From Hexactinellida sp. DTS-2022 (Eukaryota > Porifera > Hexactinellida): 64,000 nucleotides of DNA. The notes under the pieces are model-generated. The model had not been told where the DNA came from, did no database searches, and saw nothing but the letters and a program-made list of their open reading frames with translations. Position 1 is the first letter of the stretch, and every line of letters begins with the position of its first letter. The stretch covers positions 310,001 to 374,000 of the forward strand of contig JAPNXP010000005.1 of assembly GCA_028753945.1 (NCBI GenBank). Direction: 5' to 3'. Of the stretch, positions 22,796 to 33,200 are shown piece after piece. The position numbers and the translations under genes are program-made.

Positions 22796-23191
22796 TGAAA
22801 CGAATATACCGAATATTCGTTCGAAATGATGGAACTAATATTCGTTCGTTTGCAAACGAATATTCGTTACGAAACGAATATTCGTTTGGACGAATATTAG
22901 ATAGAAACGAATATTCGTTAACTAATTTTGGGCAAAACAAGACTTTTGTATAGCTGAGAGATATAGTAAATATAAATTCCCACTTAAACTAGCTGATTAT
23001 TAGTCAACTTGTGTATAATACACTTTGTGACTATTATTATACCATTCTAACATTATCAAAAACCTATTTTCCAATGTATTTTGTCTCTTGAAATTGATTT
23101 AATGCTTAGTCATCCAAACGAACGAATATTCGAATATTCGTTCGTTTAGAAAAAGGTTCGTTCGTTACATTTCGAATATTCGTTTCAGCCC
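22792..23191. mobile_element. MITE family L, copy 2
   Basis: TA-flanked, GGGCTGAAACGAATATACC...ATTCGTTTCAGCCC, about 400 bp. Closely related to copy 3 and, in inverted orientation, to copy 1. Confidence 0.85.
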
Positions 23192-23472
23192 TAGTTATAA
23201 TGTAGGTTCCAGATATTTAAATACCCATACGAATGTCTCATAAATATATCTACACAGCACAGCTATTTTGTCCACATAGATACATATTTGGTTAATTGGA
23301 ATGTTTAGAAAAAATTGACATTTTCCCTATTTTTGGTCTCTCACAATATCAAGTTATGAGCACATAATAGTACAGTAATATTTGTATATTTAAGCACCCA
23401 TGATGACATTTAATTAATAACTCCCAAAATTGAACATAAAAAGATTTGCAGACAAATTAATTAATCGAAGTA

Positions 23473-24006
23473 CTAATTTGAATTTGAATCACTACAATCT
23501 TCTCCTTCAGTTTCAATGTTGGAACTACTCTCACTATCCTGCTGCCTATTCCTAACTATAGTTTCAGTTTCAGTTCTATTCTCGCTCAGTAACATTTCTA
23601 TAAAACCACTTTTATCAAAAGACTTTATCAAACTTGATTTTTTCGCCTCAGTTTTTGCGGTTTTCAACTTTTTCCCCATATTTTTCTGTTCCTTATTTAC
23701 TGCATTGAAAAGCTGTACAACTCCTTTTGTCGCCAAATGTTGGAATTTTCTCTCCCTCGTTGTGTCTAGAATATTTGGCTTTTTGTGTGCCACTTTTGAT
23801 TTGTGTCGCTTTGCTAACACCTCACTTCTCCTCTTGATATGACGTGCTAAGAGTCTACTGGTCGATTGCTGGCTTTTGGCACGGGATAGCAGGGGAGTTA
23901 GTTCACATTCCAATGGTTGAGTTTGGTCGTTAAGGATTTTATTAAGCACGTTAACAAAGCCTTCTTTCATTATAGGCGCTGAAATTTCTGATTCTGGAAC
24001 TGACAT
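23473..24006 (-). CDS. RRP15: RRP15-like ribosome biogenesis protein
   Basis: Nucleolar factor needed for processing of the large-subunit pre-rRNA. Intronless, 177 residues. The family signature is clear: an N-terminal GFVNVLNKIL segment, a basic middle (LLARHIKRRSEVLAKRHKSK), then TTRERKFQHLATKGVVQLFN AVNKEQKN and a closing KSFDKSGFIEMLL. The last 30 residues are acidic and Ser-rich. The protein is shorter than human RRP15 (about 280 residues), which has a longer acidic N-terminus. A Lys-rich stretch (KKLKTAKTEAKK) is a likely nucleolar signal. It lies 3' of GOLGA7 on the same strand. Confidence 0.92.
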   Translation of the reverse strand: MSVPESEISAPIMKEGFVNVLNKILNDQTQPLECELTPLLSRAKSQQSTSRLLARHIKRRSEVLAKRHKSKVAHKKPNILDTTRERKFQHLATKGVVQLFNAVNKEQKNMGKKLKTAKTEAKKSSLIKSFDKSGFIEMLLSENRTETETIVRNRQQDSESSSNIETEGEDCSDSNSN

Positions 24007-24025
24007 CTAGTTGGTTCCAATTAAT

Positions 24026-24598
24026 AGTCAGGTCTGCTTATTATGAACAAGCCCTATGGTCCCAATTTAACAACTTACATAGGGTTTGTATTAAGTTGAG
24101 TTCGCTTATTATGAAGTCTCTCTATTATGAATAGGGCTGAAACGAATATACCGAATATTCGAATATTCGTTCGAAATGATGGAACTAATATTCGTTCGTT
24201 TGCAAACGAATATTCGTTACGAAACGAATATTTGTTTGGACGAATATTAGATTGAAACGGATATTCGTTAACTAATTTTGGACAATAACAAGACTTTTGT
24301 ATAGCTTAGAGATATCGTAAATATAAATTCCCACTTAAACTAGCTGATTATTATTGAACTTGTGTATAATACACTTTGTAACTATTATTATACCATTCTA
24401 ACATTATGAAAAACCTATTTTGCAATGTATTTGTCTCTAGAAATTGATTTAATGCTTAGTCATCCAAACGAACGAATATTCGAATATTCGTTCGTTTAGA
24501 AAAAGGTTCGTTCGTTACATTTCGAATATTCGTTTCAGCCCTAATTATGAACACAATTTTTAATCCCTTGAATGTTCATAATAAAAGTACTTGACTGT
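24026..24598. mobile_element. Family C MITE split by a family L MITE (copy 3)
   Basis: Family-C halves are 24026-24135 (AGTCAGGTCTGCTTATTATG...) and 24542-24598 (...AAAGTACTTGACTGTA). Between them, flanked by TA, is the L element 24136-24541. The order of insertion is therefore C first, then L. Confidence 0.85.
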
Positions 24599-24819
24599 AC
24601 TTCAATTAATTAAACCAATTGAATTATTGTTCTAATAATAGAACATTTCATTATTGCATATTAACTAGTCAGTTCCAATTAACCGGAACTATATACGGGA
24701 ACCAATTAAACGGATCCCAAACTACTAAAGTAGTCTTAAATTATTAACATTCCTATGGTACATAGCCGTAACTAAGGATATTATTGAATTCATATAATAA
24801 AATACAATAAATAAACACA

Positions 24820-25212
24820 TTACATACAATATTGTATTTCAATACACCTCAACCCACGTTGCATTGGATCACATATTTTGACACCCAAAGGTTCATAAAT
24901 ATCTTTATTTTGCTGCACAATATAAAGTGCGACTCTGTCAACAGATTTCTCATAATTTGTCCGAAAACAAAAGAATATCGTATAAGCAGTTATACACCCG
25001 AGACAACCTTCTAAATAGGACCGACAACTCAATCTCTCAGCCTCCTCAAATATATCGTTTATATGTGAAACGGTGTTTTTGAATTGGGCTTCCGGTACTT
25101 TGGTTCTTAGTTCGGTTGGCAGATCTGTGTTGAACCGACAAGCTGTTCCACTGGTGTAGTCCCGAGACAGGAATATCTTATGATGCTCGTTAGTCACAGT
25201 AAAAGTAGCCAT
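24820..25212 (-). CDS. GOLGA7: GOLGA7/ERF4-family palmoyltransferase cofactor
   Basis: The family partners a DHHC protein acyltransferase (ZDHHC9 in vertebrates) at the Golgi to palmitoylate Ras and others. Intronless, 130 residues, about the usual length. Signatures: IFLSRDYTSGTACRFNTDLP (residues 13-32), then AERLSCRSYLEGCLGCITAY (the Cys-containing core), IFFCFRTNYEK, and DPMQRGLRCIEI near the end. The conserved Cys residues after SYLEG (GCLGC) are present; they are themselves palmitoylated in mammals. Upstream 25213-25300 has no TATA box I can defend. Confidence 0.95.
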   Translation of the reverse strand: MATFTVTNEHHKIFLSRDYTSGTACRFNTDLPTELRTKVPEAQFKNTVSHINDIFEEAERLSCRSYLEGCLGCITAYTIFFCFRTNYEKSVDRVALYIVQQNKDIYEPLGVKICDPMQRGLRCIEIQYCM

Positions 25213-25554
25213 CTAGTTATAGTGTCAGTTTATTAATTACAGGCAAGGAATTATACAGGAGTACTGGAGTAGAATTGAACACTCCTAACTGTCCTAAGGT
25301 TCACTATTGTATGAATTTTGTACGCCTAAAAGGTTAGTTTTGTATTACTCAATGGGGACTTTCGGCAGTTTTCGCGCTCCTAAACGCAAACATATCCCAA
25401 TTTATAGCCTCTAGGCGTATGGCGCGCTCCTGGATAAACCCTGGAACTTACAGGGTAATATATTCATAAATATTATAGGCGTAGGGCCTTTTTCATACAA
25501 GCAAAATTCTGCGCACTTAAAAATAGATTGAGCTTGCTCACATGCGTGTAAATA

Positions 25555-25678
25555 CAGTAGAGACCGGTTATAAGAACATTCTACTGAAAACGGTTACCAT
25601 ATACCCTATATACTTTATGTCGGTTATAAGAACATTATATGCAGTTCCCGACGATGTTCTTATAACCGGCATCCACTG
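25555..25678. mobile_element. MITE family D
   Basis: CAGTAGAGACCGGTTATAAGAACAT...ATGTTCTTATAACCGGCATCCACTG, TA-flanked, with GTCGGTTATAAGAACAT inside. Confidence 0.8.
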
Positions 25679-25830
25679 TATTAAATTTGTATTATGTCTA
25701 TGAAGCATCTCTCGATTTTCGCGCGCCTAGACAAGTTTCCTTTCAAAATTACGCGCCTAGATGAAACTCGTGATTACAGTCATGACCCTACCAATAATTT
25801 GTAGGCGGTATTATTTTCTACAAATAACTT

Positions 25831-25989
25831 CTATAGAGCTCAGCTCTAGTAGAGTTCAGTTTTTCAGTATGTGTATTCAGGCACTGAGAAAGGTCAGTTT
25901 TTCCCAGGGTTTGAAATTGACCTTTAGAAAGTAAGCCTGGGGTTTTAGTATGGGAAAAAATCTGAACTCTACTAGAGCTCAGCTCTACA
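25831..25989. mobile_element. MITE family I (TAGAGCTCAGCTCTAGTAGAGTTC), copy 1
   Basis: Inverted ends TAGAGCTCAGCTCTAGTAGAG and CTCTACTAGAGCTCAGCTCTA. The internal CACTGAGAAAGGTCAGTTTTTCCC is shared with copy 2 at 54318-54472. Confidence 0.8.
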
Positions 25990-26044
25990 TAAGCATTCTC
26001 TATTTTCTATATGTACACTTTCCAATAATTCAAAGGGCAATATT

Positions 26045-26392
26045 TATCGCTAACTATCAAGGTACCATTATGTTGTATCGTATATTGAGGCTCTGTATGA
26101 TACACCAATATAAACCATGGATATGCTATTACAGATTATACTGTGATATTTTGAGGCGCTCTGGTAGATTGAAACGCTTCTATAAATGTGATTTCCTATC
26201 ATTTTACGAAATAATTTATCGTAGTTAGTACGCAAATTTAAGATAACTATCAATTTTACAATAAATTAGCTGAATTCTCGAAATGGAAAGTAGTTTACTA
26301 CGCGCCTCAAAATACCACAGTATAATTTGTAATAGCATATCCATGGTTTATATTAGTGTATCATACAGAGCCTCAATATACGATACATAGGC
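26045..26392. mobile_element. Large inverted repeat, arms of about 110 bp
   Basis: TTGTATCGTATATTGAGGC...ATATGCTATTACAGATTATACTG...GAGGCGC is repeated inverted at about 26300-26392. The unpaired centre is about 130 bp. No open frame of note. Confidence 0.75.
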
Positions 26393-26527
26393 CTAATTAT
26401 CAATTGACAGATTAATAGAGCCAATGATCAGACAAGGTTCTTAGGGAGAAATATGATATTTTCTAAGGTCCCCCTATATCTGAAATTCCTAGTGTCATGT
26501 CACCCTTTAAAAGCGCCGGAATAAATA

Positions 26528-26600
26528 CAAGAACCTCGTTAGTAGGAACACGGTGAATTTAGACGGTCCCCTGGTGTTCGAATAACGAGATTCTACTGTA
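26528..26600. mobile_element. Short family A MITE
   Basis: AGAACCTCGTTAGTAGGAACACGG...GGTCCCCTGGTGTTCGAATAACGAGATTCTACTGTA; internally deleted copy of about 70 bp. Confidence 0.75.
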
Positions 26601-26750
26601 TATGGAACTGATAACATATAAGTATTTATCAGGTGACCTGATAACTAGGTGTTACTTTATAATAGGTTTATAGTTATATAAATAGAATAATAGGCGTACT
26701 ATTATTAGTATATATATCATATCACCAATTGTATAAAGTAGATTTGACTA

Positions 26751-26914
26751 CAATAGAACCTGCATAATCCGACCCACTATAATCCGGAATTCAGCAGAAC
26801 CGACTTTTCCGTATCCCAATAAGCGTCGGACTATGCATTAGAGCCTGTATAATGAATTTGGCTATCCGAAATTTTTCCCTATCCCAATGGTGTCGAATTA
26901 GACAGGTTCTACTG
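26751..26914. mobile_element. MITE family F (pogo/Tigger-like ends)
   Basis: CAATAGAACCTGCATAATCCGAC...GTCGAATTAGACAGGTTCTACTG, TA-flanked. The ends resemble Tigger-type termini (CAGTAGAACCTG). Confidence 0.8.
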
Positions 26915-26942
26915 TATCTATACAAGTTTGTATAGTAGTATA

Positions 26943-27123
26943 CAGTAAAACCTCATAAAGTGAACACCTTGAAGAAATGAACAACTCCAAAAATTGAACA
27001 CTTTTTCTCGGTCCCAAAATTTCCCCATTGAGTTCGTTATGATAAATCACGAAAAGTGAACACCTCTCAAAAATGAATATTTTGGCTGGTCCCCAGGGTG
27101 TTCGCTTTCTGAAGGTTTTACTG
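26943..27123. mobile_element. MITE family G (CAGTAAAACCTCATAAAGTGAACACC)
   Basis: Right end GGTGTTCGCTTTCTGAAGGTTTTACTG, TA-flanked. The interior carries GGTCCCAAAATTTCCCC and GGTCCCCAGGG, so it has the shared GGTCCC block twice. Confidence 0.8.
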
Positions 27124-28060
27124 TATTATAAAAGGTAAGGGGGGGGGGGGGGGGGTGTCAACCAATGTGTGACAGACCATAATTTTAGTATATAACAAAA
27201 TGATAAAAAAAAAACGTGACATAGTGAGGGATGTCAATTATGGAAAATTTGCGTTTCGTACGTTTGAATAATTGAATTACGTAAGTTTAGCATTCAAACA
27301 TTACAAATATCTGAATAAGCAAATAACTGAAACTATAACTATAATCAGTCTATGGTTATGTAAGCCTACTCAATAAAAACCACAATGTGTTATAATTTGA
27401 TAGAATAACATAAAAGAATTCTGAAACAATAGAATTCATATGCAACCATGCTAGAACAAAGAAGCCTAGCGTAGAAACCATTTTAGGTCAATGGAATGTG
27501 TGAACTCGTACAATGCTGTTAATAGAACTATAACATTACGTCATATATAATAGTTCCGGATTGATACGAATTCTAAAAATAGATACGGAATTATGAAAGT
27601 TGCGGATTTTCATAATTCTATTTACTGCAAGTTCTAAAAATAATTACTTTCAATATATATTTGAAATCTTATAAAATTACTAGATTATTATTGCACGAGA
27701 TATTCGTAATTGATACGTGTGGTTGCTCAACATTCCAGCGTTGCTAGGCAACGAATTAAACCGACGTATTTAATTCTAATAGGCTCATAATCTGCATAGT
27801 GATACAAAATAACAAAAGAAATTCATAAATGAGAAAACCAGATGTAACACGTCACGCGTAGAGAAAACCTATAGGTATAGAAATAATAGGCATTTCAATA
27901 GAAATAGTATAGTCGCTATAGAGTAGGATGATAATCTCAATGTAATTGTAGAACAACCACAAGTAGAAGAAATATAATCGGATTAATAGTCAGCAACACA
28001 AAAATTGGACAATTTGCTTGTCAATTTTTTTTCTTTATTGTCAAATATTTGTTTTTTACA

Positions 28061-30701
28061 ATGACGAAATCTGTACAGTCAGGTACTGGCAAAAAAAGGT
28101 ATGAACTTTCTATTCTGCTAGAATTATCATTTTAGTTTTTCATTTTTTTAATAAATTTTGGTTTTGTTTTAGGCGCGTTGATGGTTCTTTCGAGTCGATA
28201 CTTCAAGGTGAGTTCTAAAAACTAGATTCCTACTTTTGAAAACCCAAAATATTTTGTCCCCTAATTGTCAGGAAACATGAAATCATGGACAAAATTTCGG
28301 TAGATTGGAATTTCCAAATTTATATTGCAGTGACAGATAGAAATATATAGTCACATTTATTTTTTTTAATTTTGAGTTTGTAGACAATAGGTAAATGAAA
28401 TAAATTAAATTGTCAACATCAAATTACTTGGTCCAAATATGAATCTACCCTGAAATAAATTTGTGAAACTTTGCACCTATTATCTAATCGGAACTAACTT
28501 AATACTAATAGGAACTATTATTTTAGGCGGGAGATATGAAAGTGCTGATGAAATCCTTTCCAAAAGTGTCATTCCTAAAATGGAAGGTTTGAGTATCAAT
28601 TTGGAACAAATGCAAAAGCGACTAACTAAACTAGACAGAGAAAACAAACTACTCAGAAAAGAGACTGAAAATCTCAAATTCAAATCAACCTATATTCCTA
28701 CCTCCCTGAAAATAGTAAGGAAGTGGCATAAACACCTTATTAGTCAAATATGGCATAGTAAGAAATCTAAAACAAGATTTAAAAACCGAATACTATCCAT
28801 AGTCCATATATTCAATCCAATAGTCAAAATTGGATGAATTCACAATGGATATCAGCCTATATTTCACATTAACCAAACGGACCATTTAGACTACCATTGC
28901 TCCTTTTGGAGCATGATTTTTGAAAAAAATTAATTGTGAATCGCTATTATAAATTTGGAAACTTCTCCTATACCGTATAATTAATTTGTGATTTAGGCGT
29001 ATGAAATTTGGATCAGACCAGAATTAATTAAGAGTGTATTTACAAATGCCTGTATAATACACTGGTTATGTTTGAAATCATAAAAAGTGTTAAAATACCT
29101 TGTGTTCCCATAGGAATGTCCCAAATGTAGCCATACTATGGATGGACCTAACGACTTCATTTCTCATCTAGAAAAAGTACATTTCTACGTGGAACAGGTA
29201 TGCATTCTAAATTTATCCAATTCCACAGGTTATTTTTTCATTTTTTTTATTTTCTAAGGAATGTGTAATTGACAAGACAAATAGTGGTTCTTTTCATCCA
29301 AAAGTATCCACGAATTCCCTTCCGGAACCATCTTTTGGGTCGCCACTACCGGAACCAAACAAACCACTTCGCACTGGCCGAATACCCAGAAAACCAAAAT
29401 CAGCTGATTTACCTCTACCAACACCATTTACCAGGCAAACCAATCACAACAGTCCAAAAGTAATTTTAGGCGCCAAATCTTGAAAATTTATATTTTTTGG
29501 TATTGTGGAAATGGTACGAAAAACTAAAACCGCAAATAGTTCGAATAACCAAATAGGAAATAGTTCGAATTTTCAGTGTTGCTATACCATGGATATGAGA
29601 AAACCCCGGCTTAAACCCTTCGACGACTAGGTAAATGAAATTGAAACTGAAAGTAAATTCACTTTCAATTGAAACTGAAAGTTAAAAATGGGATTTTTCT
29701 ATTTATACCTTTTACCCCGTGTGCAACGAAGGGATATACCCATAGTCCAACAATACAAAAATGTAAGTCGTACTGTTTCCTATTTTGGTTCGAACTCTTC
29801 CTATTTTGAAATTCGAACCATTTCCGCATTACCAATTACTTATATATTCTATTTTTAGTATCAACCTGTGACACCAGTAAAATCTCCAGCAAGAAACAAC
29901 ATGCCATCATCACACCAAAACAAAACCCCAAATAGTTCTATATATAGGCACAATTTGCGACCACATTTTGGGACCAATACCCCGAAGCATTCTATCGATC
30001 CACTTAGTGTGACACCCCCCACACACAGCCCACCTGTGCCACGAATGAGATTCCAACCACATTCAAATAGCTATCAAGTGTCACCAAGCGTGACACCACG
30101 ACAAACACCACCATATGCATATACCGGAACTAATTCGATAGTTCCAAGTCCAATAAAGGATCTAAAAACGTCACCTAGCCAAAGTGGCACCATAGCACGT
30201 GCTAGAACTGCAGCACCACTTTCCAAAACGAGCCCAAAGTTGAAAAGTAACACCCCTATAAATCCTAGGCCACCAATCCATAACGAGACGCAACCAAGCG
30301 TTTCTTCAATAGATCTAACCGAATCGACCGTCATTCAAAAATCAATTGTTCCTAAACCATTGCCACCGTCGGGAAGAATTAATATGTCATTGCCAATTCC
30401 ACAATTATCAGTAGCGCTAAATGCCAATAGAAGTGTGGTTATAAAATTGTCACTTACTAAGGAACAGAATATCGTAATTGTGGCTAATTATGAAATAATG
30501 GGATATCAATCGAATCAAAATGTTTCACCACCATCACCTGCTGATTGGAATAGAATTGGATTGGTTCAAGCCATGTCGCCCCCTATTGAATGTACCCTGC
30601 AAAGAATTGGAAATGGAAAACGTTATTCGTTTGTCGTGCGTTCCATTGACATTTCTGGTTGTCACGGACAGTTTTCAGAGATACATACTATACAGGTGTG
30701 A
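28061..30701 (+). CDS. ATF7IP: ATF7IP/windei-like SETDB1 cofactor with C2H2 finger
   Basis: In other animals ATF7IP binds and stabilises SETDB1 in the nucleus for H3K9 trimethylation. Exons: 28061-28098, 28173-28207, 28527-28714, 29114-29197, 29259-29459 and 29859-30701; all phases match, giving 462 residues. Residues of about 40-75 form a coiled coil (MQKRLTKLDRENKLLRKETE). Exon 4 encodes a C2H2 finger, ECPKCSHTM...FISHLEKVH (C-X2-C-X12-H-X4-H). Residues 116-350 are Pro/Ser/Thr-rich. The last 105 or so residues are a fibronectin type III domain with ATF7IP hallmarks: VANYEIMGYQSN, WNRIGLVQAM, IECTLQRIGNGKRYSFVVRS. The identification rests on this FN3 domain. The zinc finger is not a feature I know from vertebrate ATF7IP. 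SETDB1 itself starts about 17 kb downstream. Confidence 0.78.
28896..29070 (+). repeat. Interspersed repeat family N, copy 2 (intronic)
   Basis: TGCTCCTTTTGGAGCATGATTTTTG...GATTTAGGCGTATGAAATTTGG...ATAATACACTGGTTATG, matching 380-540 with scattered changes. Confidence 0.75.
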
Positions 30702-31424
30702 AGTGGTTTGTGTCGTTTAAGTATATATATAAGACTTGAAATTATTCGGTTCAAGATTTTAATTCATTCACTAATATTATCAGATTTTATGTAATTCATC
30801 ATTTAGCAACAATTAATTTGAAATATTCCTTATGGGTGAATAAATATACTTATAAGGTGGGGTGTTAATTAAAATGTCTTCCTATGTCGATTTTTCTGAT
30901 TCATCAAATTTTTTTGAAATTCTAAGATTATAATTTATAATCAAATTTGTTCCATAGATAGAGGTTTACAATAGAAAATGCCACTAATTTGTATTTTCAT
31001 ATTTTCACACCTATATTATTTGATATGCATAGACATTTTGAGTGTCTCAATTTACTCAAATTTAACTACTTTAATGATAGAGTAGAAATAGTTTCAATTT
31101 GCATACAAATTAAATCCCCGTATAATATGCATAGTATTCTATAAAATTACCTGTGTTATTTTATTGGTTAGATTTGATTTATCCAATCAAAGAGAGGACA
31201 GATGGTATTCTCTGTTATCTCGTATTCATATAGGTAGTTACATAAATTTACCGTAATTAACTACCACTTTCATTTTAACTGGAATTTTAATCACTACCTG
31301 AATTTACCAGACATTATCATTTGGAATTTCCTATCAAAAGACAGTATGGATAGGGAATAATTAGGCTATTCCCTTGGTGACTGTACTTGTCCAAAATTAT
31401 TCACTGAGCAATAAAATTAGGAAT

Positions 31425-31569
31425 TTACTTATACGTACACCGATCATCGGCGTTTGTATTAAAAAACCTGGCTAGTTTCTAGCGATTGTTTTTATGTTTA
31501 TAAAAAACAATCGCTAGAAACTAGCCAGGTTTTTTAATACAAACGGCGATGATCGCTGTATAAGTAAAC
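31425..31569. other. Long, nearly perfect palindrome (about 66-bp arms)
   Basis: Left arm TTTACTTATAC...CGTTTGTATTAAAAAACCTGG...CGATTGTTTTTAT; the right arm is its reverse complement with only a few mismatches; loop about 6-8 bases. The length and identity suggest a young palindromic element or a transcribed hairpin. Confidence 0.85.
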
Positions 31570-31659
31570 TCTAAAATTAGTAAATCTTATTAGGTGCCTA
31601 AATTACAAATTATGTTTTGGGCGCTGAGAATTAAAATATACACTTTGGCTAATACAGTA

Positions 31660-31795
31660 TACAGTAGAACCATATGTGACACACAACCACAAATATTTGA
31701 TTTCAAAAGAGAAGTGAACTAATGGTACATTGGAGTGTGAGAGAGCTTGTCTGTATTTGGAACTAATAATAATAATAAAAGGTTCTACTGTATAC
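31660..31795. mobile_element. Inverted-repeat element with CAGTAGAACC ends
   Basis: CAGTAGAACCATATGTGAC...AAAGGTTCTACTGTATAC. The body partly matches, in inverted orientation, the promoter-proximal DNA of the adjacent NHL gene at 31828-31915. The element has therefore captured local sequence or the region was inverted-duplicated. Confidence 0.6.
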
Positions 31796-31967
31796 TAACT
31801 ATTCAGTTTCTAGAATATTCGATAAGTCATGTGGTTGTGTGTCACATTATTATACTCGCCAAATACATACAAGCTCTCGATAACTAACACACTCCAATGT
31901 ACCAATAATTGAGTCTTAGTAGTCACTTCTGAAATCATAGTTAGAACTGAAACTAATCGAGTGTAGA

Positions 31968-33200
31968 ATGGCAACTGAGTTTGTAGCGGACATGCGAGAA
32001 GAGACAGCCAGAGAGCTGGAACGAATTCGAGGGGAAGTGGCGATAGCGAAAGAGGAGTTACGTGTCCGATTCGAGTCTTATTTCCAAGTGCTACGTGGCA
32101 GACACCTCGAACTGGTGGCACAGCTGGATGAAGTGGTCCGTGTGGCAGAGACACAAGTGGAGGACAGACAGGTGAAGCTGAATCAGTTGAAAGTAACCAA
32201 AGCTGAGGTGTCACACAATCTCCAACACAATGAGCTCAATGAGACTCTAGTAAATGTGTCCCGAGAGTTGGACGAGAAGATACGGGGACTAGAGGCGACT
32301 GTGGATCGGATTCCATCTGTGTGGCTCGAGTGGCATGACGGGTGGTTGGAAGGTGGCATGGCTGGATTGTGTCGCTTGTGTGAGGGTGTATCCTACGTGA
32401 ACAGACACAACCCAGTGTGGTCTGGTGTCAATCAAGGAATGGGACAGATGGAAATATATTATCCTTTTGGTCTGTCAATAGACAGAGACAATGGAGATAT
32501 ATTCGTGTGTGATTATTTGACTAATAGGATTCAGGTGTTTAGCAAAGAAGGCAATTATTCTAGAACGATTGAGCCACAAGGAATGACCCTTCCTAATTCC
32601 ATAATTGTCTCACTCCATCACCTGTTTGTCAGCTGTGATTATCCACTTATCTACAAGTTAGATAAAGTGTCTGGGGACATTCTGTGTCTTGTTGTAACAG
32701 AGTATATCATGTGTGGTCTGTCAGTTGACACAGACACACTGTATGTAGGAATGTGTGGAACTAATAGCATATCTCATTTGAGTGCTGAGGATTTGAGCTC
32801 TGTCGATATGACTCCACTTAACTCTCCACATATAACAGAGGACACTAGGCTATTCGACCTAAAATTAGCTCCCTCTCTATTTATAGTCCTGTTTGTTGAT
32901 TGTCCCTATTCCATCCAATCATTTACCAGAGATGGGAACCTAATGCATTCGATTGTGTCACAGGAACAGCTGATTGGTGCTAGCTATTTCTGTCTGGACA
33001 GACACATGAATATTATAATTAGTGACATGAGTGCTCATAATGTTAAAGTGTTCAACAGAGAGGGACAGCTTGTCGGTACCATGGGACACGAAGGGACAGG
33101 ACCTGGAGAGTTCCTATCTCCTCATGGCATAGACATCAACAAGGAGGGACTTGTTGTTGTTGTTGATTGGAAGTCCTCTCATATGCTACAATTCTTCTAA
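31968..33200 (+). CDS. Coiled-coil NHL-repeat protein, copy B
   Basis: Intronless, 410 residues, in the opposite orientation to its paralogue at 20813-22048. The start MATEFVADMREETAREL has a TAG stop immediately upstream in frame. Residues 5-125 are coiled coil and residues of about 150-410 an NHL propeller (DRDNGDIFVCDYLTNRIQVF and GPGEFLSPHGIDINKEGLVV). The first 460 nt or so are almost identical to copy A, whereas the propeller half differs at many residues. No RING or full B-box. Likely a scaffold or RNA/protein-binding propeller; the molecular role is unknown. Part of a lineage-specific family with at least three members here. Confidence 0.85.
   Translation: MATEFVADMREETARELERIRGEVAIAKEELRVRFESYFQVLRGRHLELVAQLDEVVRVAETQVEDRQVKLNQLKVTKAEVSHNLQHNELNETLVNVSRELDEKIRGLEATVDRIPSVWLEWHDGWLEGGMAGLCRLCEGVSYVNRHNPVWSGVNQGMGQMEIYYPFGLSIDRDNGDIFVCDYLTNRIQVFSKEGNYSRTIEPQGMTLPNSIIVSLHHLFVSCDYPLIYKLDKVSGDILCLVVTEYIMCGLSVDTDTLYVGMCGTNSISHLSAEDLSSVDMTPLNSPHITEDTRLFDLKLAPSLFIVLFVDCPYSIQSFTRDGNLMHSIVSQEQLIGASYFCLDRHMNIIISDMSAHNVKVFNREGQLVGTMGHEGTGPGEFLSPHGIDINKEGLVVVVDWKSSHMLQFF

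Larger units (their letters stand above)
25213..28060. other. 2.8-kb MITE-rich intergenic region, no gene
   Basis: No exon-like sequence. It contains CGCGCCTAGA-bearing repeat fragments (25370-25450, 25725-25765), at least six inverted-repeat elements (listed separately) and a run of 17 G at 27139-27155. The last 900 bp before the ATF7IP-like start are AT-rich and unstructured and should hold its promoter. Confidence 0.7.
30702..31967. other. Spacer between ATF7IP and NHL copy B
   Basis: AT-rich, no gene. It contains a long hairpin (31425-31569) and, next to the NHL gene, a pair of inverted similar segments (31668-31760 and 31828-31915, both containing GTGTGTCACAT or its complement). The first is framed by CAGTAGAACC...GGTTCTACTG ends (31660-31790). 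Confidence 0.7.

Noticed and set aside
28463-28837. Open frame from 28463 as a separate gene start
   Set aside because: It overlaps ATF7IP exon 3; the upstream part falls in intron 2 and the exon phases support the spliced model.
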